Of a DNA stretch of 64,000 bases, positions 46,900 through 60,372 are shown piece by piece; position 1 is the stretch's first letter, and every line of letters starts with the position of its first letter. This DNA is from Parelaphostrongylus tenuis. Lineage: Eukaryota > Nematoda > Chromadorea > Rhabditida > Metastrongylidae. The stretch spans positions 186,001 to 250,000 of the forward strand of contig JAHQIW010002124.1 in NCBI GenBank assembly GCA_019055375.1, read 5' to 3'. A program made the translations under genes and the position numbers. The notes beneath the pieces are model-generated. The model searched no databases and had not been told where the DNA came from. It saw only the letters and a program-made list of their open reading frames with translations.

Positions 46900-47429
46900 T
46901 GCACACATGTATATACACATACATGTATATATGATATCTTTATGTATATATACGTATGCATCCATATATATGTACATAAATGCAAAGCTGCCAATAAAAA
47001 GCGGCACAAAGGTACTAAAAAAATAAAAACTTCCAAAAATATCCTAGAACCTTGCTCAACCTTATACCTGCATTCTTGTGAAGTTTAGCTTCTATTTCCT
47101 CTGCTCAAGGGCACAGCAAATCCAAAAAACACTGTGCATTTTGATATTCTGGTTATGATCCATCTGTATTTTGATTCATTGTATCTTTTCTTTTCGAAAA
47201 CCTTTGTATCAAGCGTCAGTCTTAACATTGCTCTCATCTTGAGGCGTTCGTTAGGTGTACAAATATGACTCCAGCGGTTGATTAATTTTTTCTGCAATAA
47301 TAGTGAAAATGAAATCATGAAAATTTTTTATTCTTTTTGAAGATGCGTTACTAACGTTACTTATTGATACGTTTTTATGTACAAAATTTTTATATGATTG
47401 TTTGTACTTTGAAGATGACGACTTTTGAA

Positions 47430-48330
47430 TCCGAAAACTCATTTGTGAAAAGCTTTACTTGCATGCTCGATTTGAAGAAAACCGCCACCGGCGAAAATGG
47501 AGACTTCTTGCATCGCATCGTGACCGGAGACAAAAAGTAGATTTCTAAGAGAATTGAGTGGTGAGCAAAAACACGGCCTCAGGTGGGAATCGAATCCGCA
47601 TTTCATCCTATCAGAGGACGCGTGCTCTAGCACTACACCACCGAGGCGCATTTGAGCCAACCACTCATTCTTATACTATTCTGCTCCACCACCCAAATCT
47701 AGAAAAGTAGATTCATTTTGGCAATCCATACACAAACGATCATATATAGACCCCTGACAGCAAGCAGAATCGAAAGCAAAGCGGAATATTCACAGAAAGA
47801 AAGGTTTGTGACGCATTTGACGTGATCAGAAAATCGTCCCTTACTAAGAGAATTGAAATCTGGTGAAACCGTCAATGAAGCACTTTATTATAGGGAAAGA
47901 ACCAAGTCAAACCGTGAATGGCAAAACAAAGGACCGGGATGGCTGTAAGACACGACATAGTGATTTTGCTCCATAATAACGCTCGGCCTCACGTTTTAAA
48001 AACCGATCGAAAACGTCTTAGCAGAGCTGTGGAAGGAAAGGGAGCGGGTGGCAGGGTGTTCAGTACTCTTTATCTTACTCGCCTAGCTCTCACATCGCAC
48101 CGACAGACTACCGCTTGAAACTACCGAATTCAAACCACAAATCAGCACATTTTAGAAAAGTTTGGCCAAATTTTACCCACTTTACTTACCAAATTTCTTG
48201 TTTAATGGCATCTAAAACTGCCAAAAAATTAAGGGAATCTTGTTGTTAAACGTGGGAGGGATTTATATTCGAGTGTGTTTAGTGTAAAATATCCAGGTTC
48301 TCTTGAAAGACTTTAGTCTTTGAGAGAAAA
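47430..48330 (+). pseudogene. Degenerate mariner transposase with SINE (B partner of 14560)
   Basis: FLHRIVTGDKK-like block, SINE at 47575-47660, then MAVRHDIVILLHNNARPHVL. The last keeps the family LLHxNARPHV motif better than A. Stops throughout. Confidence 0.6.
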
Positions 48331-48546
48331 ACTACGTATATGAGAACACAACACATTTCCAACCTTTATTGCACATTTTTCGACAATCATGTAAATAGTA
48401 ATTCAACTAATTTTCTGCAATGTACAACGGTCAACAGTAATTATTTACCTTTATTCGTAATTTGCCACCGATCAGCAACCTACTATTATTGCGTAGATTT
48501 GTACTTTTTACAATCAACAGTTAGTACTTCCTACTTTTTCAATAGA

Positions 48547-50245
48547 TCAATTAATAAGCATCAGATCATGCTTCTGCGAAACACTTTTTCGCTTGGGGAC
48601 TTTCTTCCATGTCTCGCTAAATTCTGCTGCAGAGGCATATCGACCCTGATATTACGCTCTTCTAAGCTGCAGCTCCTCACTTTTTCAGCACTTTGAGCGT
48701 ATATTCGCCTCGTTTTGATTGACTTTAAAAGATATTTTCAACGATGGTCAAAATGAAAGAAAAAACAAAAATGGTAAATCACCTCGTCTCTTTACTCTTC
48801 AGTTGTATTCTCTTGTATTTCTGTATTCTGTGCACATTCTAGTGCAACATGGTCATCTTTAGAAGGAGTAGAACTGAAGGCCGATATGTCCTTTCGGCTC
48901 AGCATTAGTGACAGTGCTATAATCGCGAGATTGGTGTAAATACTAACATTTTCGATTCCAGCAATTTGGATTCCTGTTACGTTTTCTTGGCTTGTATTCA
49001 GAGATTTTTAATTTCGCGATAGAAAACCTCTAGTAAGGACAAAATCAAGCGGGTAGTAGAAAAGGTATGCGTACTGATAACTTCAGGACGAACCCATTAT
49101 GGCGATGGTGCCTTCTTGTCGGAAATAACGAGGTCGGCTCTCTCCTCACTTTGCTGCTTATTCCGTTGAAGAACGGCTCGTGTGTACCTCTGAACAGTAA
49201 GGTGGTACTCAAGAATTGCACTACAATAAAGATGTAATGAGAACAGAGGGTTGGAGAAACTCATTCACCTCGGTGTCCCGATCTCTTGATTTGTACCTTA
49301 GCTGGAGGTGGAGGACTCTAAATTGGCATATATAAATCGATTCCAGCATAAGAGAAAACCATTATTGTCCAAGCTTAGACCATACATTTGAGTACTTGAA
49401 TAAAACAGAAAAAGACCGCAATCGACCTTAGACTTTGAAAAGACGAAAAATTGAGAACTCAGCGTTAACCCGTCTCTTAAAAATGCGCCTTGCATCCGAT
49501 TCCATACGTACCATCGTTCAAAGTTACTGAAGGCATATCTAACCCTTACAATGACTCGCGGTGGCCTAGCAATGTATCGAGCCGGTGCTGCTTATCCATT
49601 CACAAAGAAAGTCTGACACCAGCTCACTGACCCCGCAGGTATAAAAGGCTTGATGAGCCTTCGGTGCGGAATCAAAAAATCAAACACAATTAAGCGACCT
49701 CGCATGTGTCGCAGGGTAACACTATCCATTGCGCCACACATGCCCCGCAGTTTGTACGGTCACTAAGATCTCCTGAAATCATTCGAACAAACGAACATTT
49801 TGAAAGCAATCAACTAACACGTTGGCGACAGAAACGTTCAGTTTCCTATACTCCTGCTTTTTGAACGCACTCGTACCGGTAGATGTTCCCAGCCTCGCCG
49901 TGATCGTGAGCTTTTCGGCTGCAGTTCTTTGACAGCGACTTGTGCCATTAATTCTTTAGGCACATCGCCTTCTTCATTAGGTAAAGCCGTGTCATCGATG
50001 ACTGACGAGCCAGTCAACTAGAAATTGTATGAAATATAAGTTACTAACAACCAAAGATTACCTTCCTGTCCAAGGCATAGAAGATAAAACTTACTATCGG
50101 AGCCTCTATAGGGATTTTAAAGGTACGGTCCTCAATAACCTTCAATGTAAGGTCAAGGATTGGCAGCTTCTCTTCCTTGATTGCCACCTTTCCAGCTCTT
50201 TCGGCTCCTCAGACTGCCTGCGTCTCCCTCGCAAATCTTCCAAGG
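48547..50245 (-). pseudogene. 'Gene 2' pseudogene (copy B)
   Basis: Terminal exon RYASAAEFSETWKKVPKRK with stop TGA at 48547 is open. The exon AILEYHLTVQRYTRAVLQR is open, as is LTGSSVIDDTALPNEEGDVP, which is intact here and frameshifted in A. Breaks: 2 extra bases in the STPPPAKVQ exon (about 49292), 1 extra base in the SPEDD exon (about 48872), acceptors altered, and deletion of about 240 bp that removes the whole exon equivalent to 17454-17598. Function unknown. Confidence 0.45.
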
Positions 50246-52259
50246 ATTTTGTTGCGATGTTTCTGTGTGACTGCGATGAGCTGGTCCCTGTCCACAAACA
50301 AATGCATCCATCTCCAATCAAGATTAACTTCTTTAGAATCCATTCTCATAAACTGCAAGTCATATGAAAGTCTCTTTTAACCCGGAATACAATAATACTA
50401 AAAGTTAATGCGGATATAGCACTCCGCCAAGCATTAGATTCCACCAAAGTTAACGTCAGTCTCAAATCTGTATCTGCCAAAGCGGCATGTGTCGGCATCA
50501 AATATATCCTTGCTACCCGACGTAAAAATCACATAACCTACAGATATCCTTGTAATAAGTCTAATCGTCTAACAATGAACCTTGGACGGTTGCCTAATCA
50601 GCGTCTCATCTGCTTTCTGTGGATGCGTGCTAACCACTGCACTCCGACGCTCCTATTCCACCATCACTCTCCGTGATACAAGGTATTGATTCTGTCAGCA
50701 CCGAACGCTAAGGTTTGGTCTGGTAAGCCCATATCGTCATCAGCTGTTAGCACGAGGTCCCTGGAAAGGGTGAGACGCGAACACTACAACTCAAGGTTCA
50801 AAGTTTCGCATAACATTCAACATTCCTCTTCATTCGACTGCTTCTATAGACGTCGCTTATAAACAGTAATAAACTAAAAATCTGACAGATGTTGTGAGCG
50901 TTTTTTCACTTATGAAGTACTAAACAGGCGTGTTTCACCTTCCTTTAAGCTTGTATAATATTACATAAGTATCATATTGTAACTCAAAAAAGGCTCAAGA
51001 CATGTTATCCTTGCATAATATTACATAAGTGTCATTTTAAAGCTAAAAAAAGGCCCAAAACTTGTTATCATACTATCAGATTATTATTGTTATCAAGTGA
51101 GTTCTACAAAAGCAGTCTAATGAAGAGGTATGATTTATTTCGCCAGCCACGAGCTGTACTGTTGGTCACTGCGGTGTCGGGGAGTTTTATCAACTGACTT
51201 GCGGTGATTTGTTGTTAGGCGTCGATTCTTTTACACTATTGGTATATTTTCCTGGGATCGGCTGCATCGAAGAGCGCCGTGCTACTGGTTAGCTGGAAAG
51301 ACGAAACAGATTTGCCCACTGCTGTATAAACACCATACCAGACCTCAAAAAGTCTCAAGACTGTTATCAAATTAACCAGCCGTATCCACATCGGCCGATA
51401 TCTATGGATCGCGGTATGAAACTCGCATCTGCCGCCATGGTTGGATCAACCACCACCATGGACGATATTCGCGAGAAGAAGAGACAAATGGAAAATGTGC
51501 TGCGTGAGCACAATTTATGAAGACGGACCGTCAAAGTATCCAGGCATGTATATAGATATGTACGTGTCTGTACATATATCTGCATATATACTGGCATTCG
51601 TATAAATATTACAAATATATATGCATATATATACACGTGTATATATATATATATTTATATATATATTTCATTTCCGTTATCCGTGAACAAATAAAGAAAG
51701 GACCCTCTTCGTTGCAATTTGGCTTCCCATTGCACTTTCAATATCAATCCGAAGCTCAAACTTCCGTCTAGTACGCTGCTAATAAGTTTTTTTTCTAAAA
51801 AAGAACTTTTTATAAGGCTTCAGCGGAAGAAAAGCATTCGTGCTTCACACACGCATATTTCTCGCAGGACAGAGCTGTTCCTTGGGACAATGAGTAACTA
51901 TTCGATTGCGTAAGATTCAATAACTTCAATGCTGTGCTTATTTCCTGGAAAGACCGTCTCACTGCAACGTAGTAGGGAAACTAATACTGAATTCACATAC
52001 TTGGATATTGTTTTTCGCCCAATTTACGGCCTGAGAGAGGAGGCAGAGAAGCAGCATGATGGTTTCTAGAAAGCTATCGGTCGATTGCGCTAATGCGTTA
52101 CACATGTTACATGCAAATTTTGTTATAATCAAAAATTTTTCTCCATTTCGAAAGAAACTTCACAAATTTGGTCTCCAACTAACATTCCGAACCTGACCCA
52201 AAAATAAAAATCTTAGCACAAAAACAAACATTCTTCTACCTATTTCGTGCAGAATTTTC

Positions 52260-52775
52260 TTGCGCATCGTTTAGTAAAATTTGGCATCATTGATGAGAAG
52301 TGGATCTTCTTCAAGAACCAGCGTCACCAAATCATTGGTTGTCACCAGGCTGGCAAAGAACACCAAATACGGAACCAAATCGCTTTGCGCCAAATACAAT
52401 GTTGATCATTTTGCGGGATCGAAATGGGCAGATTCATTGGAATTTGTTGCATGCCGGTGAGTCCATCAACGCTGGGCGGTATTCTCAGCAACTGGACCGT
52501 TGCAATCAAGCACCGTTCACTTCACCGCCAGCGCCAAGTCATTTTGCTTCAAGACAATGCAAAGCCACACGTTGCCGCCAAGGAGACGAGGAAGAAGTTG
52601 AGCGACTGGTCGTGGACAAGAATAAGCGCTTTGAGACATTAATCATTTGCGTTGAGATTTGCCTGTTAGTTTGCGTTGAACGATAATGAGTTCTATGAGC
52701 GCGGAATTGATTTGTTGACGGAGCGTTGGCAGAACTGCATCATCCAGGCAGACGGAGAATACTTCAATTAAAGCT
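52260..52775 (+). pseudogene. Mariner transposase relic nested in FB1
   Basis: Plus strand: IDEKWIFFKNQ (family DEKWIxYxN), then ILSNWTVAIKHRSLHRQRQV and ILLQDNAKPHVAA (second catalytic Asp region), then FYERGIDLLTERWQNCIIQA DGEYFN at the C-terminus. The DYHLFRS segment is missing and several frameshifts are present. A different, better-preserved lineage than the relics at 14560 and 12630. Confidence 0.7.
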
Positions 52776-53129
52776 ATTTGATACTTTCAATTGTTTGGAA
52801 AAATAAATTTTTGAATTTTTGGACCAAGTTCGAATAATAAGTTGGAGAACTGATAAAACGTGACTCTAATGCCACAAGATTTTCTCTACACGTCCATATC
52901 TTTGTTTTCAGCGAAGTAACAGTAAAAACAAGCGACGGGTATAAAACATGATTCAATTCTAAACGCTGCAGCATTACGAAGTTTGTTTGAAAAGAAGCAC
53001 ATGGCGCGGTAGCGAGATATCTAAGCTTTCGAATGATTACTATCATTCCTGTGAAAAGTTTTTGCCCAGTGAAAGAGGTCGTTTCTTCTTTTGCTCCTAT
53101 AACGGAAAAGAACCATATATCCACAAACA

Positions 53130-53233
53130 TCTACACACACACACACACACACACACCACACACCACACACACACACACATACACCACACACACCACACAC
53201 ATATGCACATATATATGCGTACATCAGTACATA

Positions 53234-53268
<35 letters not shown>

Positions 53269-53345
53269 CACGTATTTATGCATACATCAGTATGTATATA
53301 TATAAACATATATATACATTTATATGTATACATATATATATATGG
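53130..53345. repeat. CA and TA microsatellites
   Basis: CACACACACACACACACACC runs with CACCACACAC variants, then (TA)n and CATATATATA units to 53345. Confidence 0.9.
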
Positions 53346-53349
53346 TGCG

Positions 53350-54920
53350 TGATAAGTTTTGTCAATTTTATATCTTATTGGATTTATCATTGATATAATA
53401 TTTTTTACTAATGCTAATAATTTTTTTTAATTCTTTGTTGAATTTTGGTCTAGAATCTGTTTCATTTATTTGTCTATTTTCAGGTGTGCTCAAGTTAAGG
53501 ATCGTAGAATTTAAAATCGCAGTTGTTAAGCTGCATAGGATGTGAATGAAAACGACCGACATTGTTAAAATCGATGATTTCAAACAAGCCAATGTTTACA
53601 GAACTGCGAAATGTTGCAAAGAGGTTGTGGGATTGAGAACCATCCTCGAAGAGGTCGTCCAACCACCTAATCTACTCCGGAAAAGATTCAGAATATCGCT
53701 TGGCAAGTTTAACGTAATCCGGAGCGTTCGATGCGCAAAATGGCTCGCGAAGTTCGAGATCGCGAGGCAGCGCCCGAAATAATGTCAAAAATAAGCCGAA
53801 GCTGTGCAGTTACACGTCTGCCTGGTTCGCTTTCTGGACGTAAAGATGAAAGAAAGCTTGTGTGGATTGCAGCTGCATGTAGTGAAATGTACCTCTAATT
53901 CCTCGCCTTTTTTACCCAACAGAGCACTTCCACTAAACTACTAGTAAAAACTGATAGCTTGAGAAATGAAGAATTCACTATTCGACTTGGTTTTTGAAAA
54001 TATTGAAAAAATAATTACGTTATGCCTTTACACTATATATTTTGTTGTTTAAACTTTACACTGGCCTTTTGGTCCACATAAGGTAAGATGTTGTTTCAAA
54101 AAATTTTTGTCACGAAAAGATTGTTTAGTGGAGCACGTACTTCTAGCATAAAGAATGTCTCTATTTCACAGAATTTCTCATTTTTCTAAATAATGCATCC
54201 TAGAAAAAACAACATTCTCCCAGCTCTTACTGTACATTTTTGTCGTCTATGTTAATAGAGTACGATGTCAAAACAAATTTTCCGAAACGAAACGTCAGCT
54301 GCTTAATAGAGATTGATGTAACACCTCGTGTTTGGCTTAGAGAAGAAAGTTAGTTATTAAAGTATGCCAAGGTCAATAGATAGCTGGTCCTGGAGATTGT
54401 TGAAAAATTAATTTCAACAATCAACAAGTCTTTTTGCGATCATTGGTCAACAGCAATTTACCTACTAACAATCAGCAATTACGCATAATGCTCAGAATTT
54501 ATACCTTCTGCGATCGATAGTTAGCTCCTCTTCCTTTTTCATAAAACCACTAGCAGTTATCGGATAGCTTGAGAGAAGAAGATTTTGATACCGAGTTTGG
54601 CTTTCGTAAAAGCCTTCTTGATACGGTGTACTAACGAATAGAAGAATACTCCTCGCCTTCAGGATAGTTGAGCAGTCGTTTGAACTTCATCGGGTTCTTT
54701 TGGCGGTTTTATGATGAAGATTGGATCATGGTGCACTTCATCATCACGGATGTACGACATATTATCGAGGAACTTTCAATCTTCATTTTCATAAGAATCG
54801 AGTCTGTATGTCATGTATGTCACAAAAACTGATATTTCAAAAGAGAACCTTCATCTCTGGGAAATGATCATACTGTCATTATCATAACTGTCATTATGCA
54901 TTTCTGTCGACTATCTTGTA
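53350..54920. other. No gene found (B partner of 18480-19787)
   Basis: After the end of the B-only insertion, sequence follows A up to TATCTTGTAGG (about 54922), where A has its private 860 bp. No exon chain. Confidence 0.4.
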
Positions 54921-54922
54921 GG

Positions 54923-55880
54923 CGAGTCAAAAAGGTGGGTGCGAAGTGAACGTTCCTCTACTCTTCACTATATCGTTCATGCTTTTAAATGCTCTTCAAA
55001 CCGCTCGTTTCCTCTCTGTGCTACTTCGAGACTCTCTGCTTCCATAGCGCCAACGTGAAGATGTTCATTAACCGCTCGTATTCATCGCCGATGTTGTCAA
55101 GGACTATATATTACCAGAAGGCGACTAATAGCCTGGATACATTTTAGTTTATGATAGTTCTGAAACTTCGTTGTTCAAATTTAGCGGCTTTACATCCTTC
55201 TGCGAAAACTGGAACGTTGCGCGAAAGAGACGGCGATCTGATCCCGTGCAGAACTTAGGAACTACAGCGGCATCGATCAAGCATAACCTTCAACTTACTC
55301 AGATGTAGTTTATTTTGTTATGGTACTCTCCGTTGGGGAGACACGTTCACTGCCGAAAGTGAAGCTTCTGAATCGTTTGGAAATGTGAGTCACATGGGTG
55401 GTTCTGGTCGTCATGACTAACTAAGATTGCCTGTTCGTTTCATTCTCCTCTGTGAGTCTTGAGGTGACGTTCTTGTAGGTCCAATTTTTGCTTCAAAATC
55501 TCCCCCAATGACTCTGAAGAGTGTGTTAATCTTGTCTAGAGAACTTTTCGAGTCTACATAAATATCTTCGACTTCGACTTCGTCATATTATGATATCGGT
55601 GCGCAAGCAACGAAGATGTCCAAAGCCGGCACTGATCCACTTTATTTGAACCGTAATCGTCGCATCGAGGTTGTTAGCTGTCCAAGTGAATCGATGCTTA
55701 TGGTCAAATTCGATTTGACGAGAACGCCAATGCCACCGACATCTCGGCGATTGCATGTTCCAAGGAGCAATTTGTTTACGGTATCATAAACAGCGCGAAA
55801 TGGGCGGCTCCTTTCCAGGCAGCCTAGTTTAGCCCTGAGATTTTGGCAGCCTCTTCGCGCTCACCCTACTTGACACTAAC
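54923..55880 (-). pseudogene. RTE-like endonuclease relic (copy B)
   Basis: Partner of 20650-21560. Endonuclease segments persist (around 55480-55720) with extra frameshifts. The C-terminal RT-domain part seen in A at 19788-20650 is absent. Confidence 0.5.
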
Positions 55881-56830
55881 GTGCCGAGGGCTCTTTCGGG
55901 GTTTAAAGAATGAGGCCCATTTTTACAACCGTTTCAAGCGTTTTTGATACCCAGCGGGTACTTTTTTGGACTCTAAACATGGGGTTTGGTATACACGAGT
56001 GTCTTGCCAGTCTTTCCCGGAGGAGTAGGAGGAGCTTATCTGTTGGAGACGGCTCCTAAGCGCATCGGATGTACTTCCCGGCCGGTTGATTGTGAGAAGA
56101 TAAGAAAAGTTGAATGATCAATTTAATATACAACCACGAATACGCAGTAGATAAAAGATAAAAAAGCGACAGTAAAAAGAAAATAGTCAGACTTTGGGGA
56201 GTTAAAAAACTTCAGTTTGCTACAAATCTTGTTGATGCTACATACAACACCTTATTCGATTACATTAAATCTACATAAACTTCTGAGTCATCAAAACAGG
56301 TAATTCTAGCACAGATCCGCCTGATATATCCGGAGAGTCATGATATATTGAAGATCAAAGCAACATTCCTTTCTCCAGTATTTTCAAGGACCAAGTCCAA
56401 TAGTAAAATCTTCATTTCTCAAGCTATCGATTGAGTACTAAATAGTCTGGTGAAATTGCTCTGCTGGTTAAAAAAGGCAAGGAAATAGGGGTACATCTCA
56501 CACGATGCTACTGCAATCCACACAGTTCGTAACGAAAAGCAGAGATTTTTAGGACATCTGGGCGCTCTATATATTCAAGATAAGTTTATAGAAGTTTGAT
56601 AATATTAAGTTGTCTTGTATAAGTTGAATAATGAATACTTGTTACAAAACATTATCTTTTTTAGTTCATACAACGTTCTTTGGAGGTGTTTCTCAAAAGC
56701 GAAGCTTAGCATAAAATCAGCAATTTCAGGCTAACGGATGTTAGAAGAACACAGATGAGAAAAAAAAGAACATTTGAATAACATTCGGGAACATACTCTT
56801 TTCTACAACGATGTGGTTCTGCGTTAAGAA

Positions 56831-57076
56831 ATGAAATTCTTGACAAAAGAAAGTTCTTGTTACTCAACAAATTCTCAAAAAAGTCTCTTCTACAACCTCC
56901 GAACAAAAGACTCAACTCTAGAGCAAAGCAAGAAGAAACAAACGAACTTGAGGGCTCATAATAAGATAAAGGATTTGGCGAAACGACGAAAAACATGTGA
57001 CAAAGAATTTATGGCTCTTGAAGTCCTTACGTACGCCCAAAAGACAAATCGTTCTGCTATCAAAAACGCTTCATGA
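56831..57076 (+). other. Basic ORF of unknown meaning (copy B)
   Basis: 81 codons, Lys/Arg-rich (KKKQTNLRAHNKIKDLAKRR), ending IKNAS. A (22640-22870) has stops and a 2-nt shift near the end. The opposite strand is also open (96 codons), so coding status is doubtful. Confidence 0.15.
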
Positions 57077-57699
57077 AAGAGCTATCCCGATGAAACAGGA
57101 AATCCAGAAATCGGTTCATAGCAGTGATCGAAAAAGAGGAAAACTGCGCGAATAAAATATAAATGCAACATAAAAAGGTAATAAAAACAACAAAAAGCAA
57201 TTCGTTTCCTGTCTTTTGTGTAATGAGAAACGACTGGCAACTTAATTGTAAGTAACAGTGATCATAGAAACGGATCTAACACCAGCTTAAGCCTTTCTCC
57301 AATATGTGTGATGATAGGTGATGAATGCATGGGTAGATGCCTACAGAATAACCCCGCACTCTTACTTATAGTATCCAGAAGTCTACTAAACCGGTGACTA
57401 TAAATTGCATGCAATGGACGTGAAGACTAATTCACTCTAAGCCTACACATGTAATGTAGAAGTGGAATATCTGGTCCGAAAAACAACTTACCCTTTATGA
57501 GGTAATACCGCCCCTTGCCACTTGGAGCGATCTCACTTATGGCTCATTGTGCAGACAATTATATCTGAAAAAATCTATACATAAAAAAATATGGTTGGTT
57601 TATTTAGTAATTCGTCCACACTATGACGCAGCTTCTTCTTAGTTCAATAATACCACAGATTTTTGGGAGGAGAGAAGGTATGGTGCGTATATGCCTGAC

Positions 57700-58250
57700 G
57701 ACGACAAAAGAAAAATCGTTCTCATTCGCTGGACAGAAATTTTTCATAGAAGTGTTAGTAACCATTCGAAAGCTTGACTGCAGTCTCACGTAGCCGGTTT
57801 TTGAAATGACCCACCTATAGCGTTGTGATATCTAAAACATAATTATGTTCCACATTCGCTGTTCGCCTTCATTTTTATCACGTGTATAGTTCGCTGGAAG
57901 CACGAAAGCATTTCAACATATAGAGAAACTTCTGTAGTATCTGAGTCAATCGTTTTATCTGAAGATTCTTTCGAAGCGGAAAATAATTGCCCATTGAAAA
58001 ACAACATATCAAACGAGATCGATCGTCCCCCCTCGTCCCGCACTTCCCCGACCCACGCGCCGTGAATTAGCCGATATACAATCCTTACGATAAAACTTGA
58101 TCTTATTTTCCCTGCTAGCGATCCACAATTACGTGCAGCGCTGGAATCATTGAGACTTACGCCATCGAATGGAGAAAGTGCTCTTTTCGGCGAAGTGAAA
58201 AGATGTTTGAATGTGAAACAAAATTCATTCCGACTGCTATAGCACCAAAA
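57700..58250. mobile_element. FB1 foldback remnant (B partner of 23490)
   Basis: Same arm and inner block as A. The minus ORF of 145 codons at 57843-58280 is read through it. Confidence 0.4.
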
Positions 58251-58689
58251 ACAAGCCATTTGAGACATAAAATATGCCATTCAAATTCACGTGATTTGGG
58301 CTATCGAACGATTACCAAAACGTCTCACAAAGGCATGAACATCAATCAACATTAACCATATAGTAGAAATTTCTGCACGAAAACTGAAAAAATAGTATCT
58401 TATGAAATCGACTCCGCAAGGCAGGTGATCAAGTCCCAACTGACATCAAACGGTGGTCAAAATCAATACTGTACTAGTACTAAGTCATCACTCACTGTAT
58501 CAATTCTGTACTAGTACTAAGTCATCACTTGCTCAAAAATTTCACTTCAACGACTTCAGGAAAATGTTTTAGCGTAAAACTAGTAATGGCAAAACAGACA
58601 TTAGCAGTGCAACTGGTTACACACGCGCCTCTGGAAAGGATGAAGTGCGCGTTCCTCTAACGCCTGTCGTCAAAATCTTGCGCATCACT

Positions 58690-59110
58690 GAACAGCAATG
58701 TGTATCGACTTTAGGAAAGAAGAGAATATGATACCGAGAATGTATATTACCACCGGGCCTGTCGGCTTATATACCCCCAAAGTTGCTCTCCTCCGCTCTG
58801 TAGCAGGCAATGAAGCCGCTCGATTGGGAGACTAAGGGAACACGCTTACCGATGGTAGTTCCCTGCCAAACCTTGTATTCGCGAATTACATCGCTTTATT
58901 CTTGAAAAGCACCAATGGAGCAGAGGCGATGCTCAAGGAACTCAACGAAGTGGGAAAGAATATCGAACTGCGCATAACTCGCATAAACACCCTTTCAACA
59001 TAAAACCAACAATAAAAACCTGAAATACCCAAACTAGATGGTTTTCTGATGACGGGACCACCTCGTACGCGCACCTTGGGTGTTCACTGAGCTGGTCTTT
59101 GCTTAGATCG
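58690..59110 (+). pseudogene. RT fragment (B partner of 24450)
   Basis: FANYIALFLKSTNGAEAMLK persists in one frame. The upstream VRQGDT block is replaced by a short ATATACCCCCAAAG junction, so about 65 bp were deleted. Confidence 0.5.
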
Positions 59111-60372
59111 CCGTCTTTCGCTCAATGATCTATAGTTAACATTTAGTAAGCAGACTAGAGCAGCATTTCCGACAAACTGAAATGCTTGGCTTAGTGCTAC
59201 CAATTGAATGTGCTACAACGCCAGGTGCTGGGCTACAGAAACGATGAAACAGAGGAAACATAAACTTTTGTCATCTGTTTCCGAAAGAAACAATTAAAGG
59301 ATGACGGGTTCGGTGTTGAACAAACTCTTTGAAGGTAAACTCTAATCGGCTATATTAAACTCAGCACAAGTTACTGTATGCAAATTTGACCCGAGGAATG
59401 GCTTGTGGTGACTTTTGATCTATCAAGACATTATTATTATGCTTGAGAAAAAGTTTGGATCAATTTGTCGCCTCTGAAGGAACGGATATGGAATGGGAGA
59501 AACTGAAAATACTCAGACAAGCAAATCAGTTTTGAATGGCATTGTTCTGACGAGGTTACGTAAGGCGAAACACGTGCATCGGGCTGTACAAGAGCCGATT
59601 AACAGAAGACATGGCGTGTTGACTTAAATAGTAATTATGAGATATGTTGAAAATCGAGCGTGATCACAGGAAAACTATTGAAACGGACGATGTAATACTT
59701 CAAAATAACAGCCCACAAACAATAGTGTGTACAACAGTGACGATCTAATGATTTTTCACTCAATAACAATAGTGTAAATCGTTCGCCGTCGCCTGCTCTC
59801 AATAGGGGACTGGAGCACCCTGACAGGATTGGCTAAAGACGAAGGGCTCCTTGTGACTAACGGGGCTGCTCGAGGCCGAAAGCGTGTATCGGGCTGTACA
59901 AAACCCATTAACAGACAGCATAACATGTTGGCTCAAATAATATTCGTGAGATATGTTGGAATTTGAGCGTGGTCTCAGGAAAACATAACATTTGACAATC
60001 AGTCAGCAGCCATGCTGCATGAAAGGGACTTGCCTAGTGTGATTATTCAGTCTTGCAGTGCCCCCTTGTAAAAGCTTCGTATTGATGCTATTACGAAAAT
60101 CTTCATCGCCAGAATGAACAGCTGAATGCAGTCGATGCAAATCGCTGCCATAACCTCGTGCACGGTCACCAGCAAGTCAGTTTTGTGCTTACCACAGTGT
60201 CCGCAGCACACAAGATAGGGCGTTTATCAGTTATCGTTCGATTTCGCTTGGTTAACGCCTAATTAGTCTGACATCTCAGACTCTATGGCCTGTTGTGGTT
60301 GTACTTGAACACGTTTCAAGAGAAATTTTGAAGTGGTAGTGACATTGTACAACTTAGTTGGTCTGACACTTG

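Larger units (their letters stand above)
51230..53620. mobile_element. B-only nested insertion: FB3 arm, FB1 halves, mariner, microsatellites
   Basis: A reads TTGTTCGGCGTCGATTGTGG GATT continuously (18489). In B the match stops after GTTAGGCGTCGATT (51226) and resumes at GAGGTTGTGGGATTGAGAAC (about 53620). Inside are an FB3 arm (51275-51375), TA/AT minisatellite (51540-51665), FB1 left half (51800-52130), a mariner relic (52260-52775), FB1 right half (52900-53110), and CA/TA microsatellite (53130-53345). Confidence 0.6.
31826..60215 (+). repeat. Segmental duplication, copy B
   Basis: Same order and orientation as 1491-25990. Private sequence: about 37864-38053 (coding-like block), about 41430-44800 (him-10 CH exons, SINEs, snapback mariner), and about 51230-53620 (FB1, mariner, microsatellites). 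Missing relative to A: 240 bp with a gene 2 exon at about 50250, and the RTE C-terminus near 54920. Small tandem duplications are present near 33500-33597 and 58480-58530. Confidence 0.9.

Noticed and set aside
52987..53390. ORFs of about 90-121 codons rich in His/Thr/Tyr/Ile
   Set aside because: Translations of CA/TA microsatellites.
57843..58280. 145-codon minus ORF in copy B
   Set aside because: It is read through an FB1 foldback remnant; the A counterpart is broken into two short frames.
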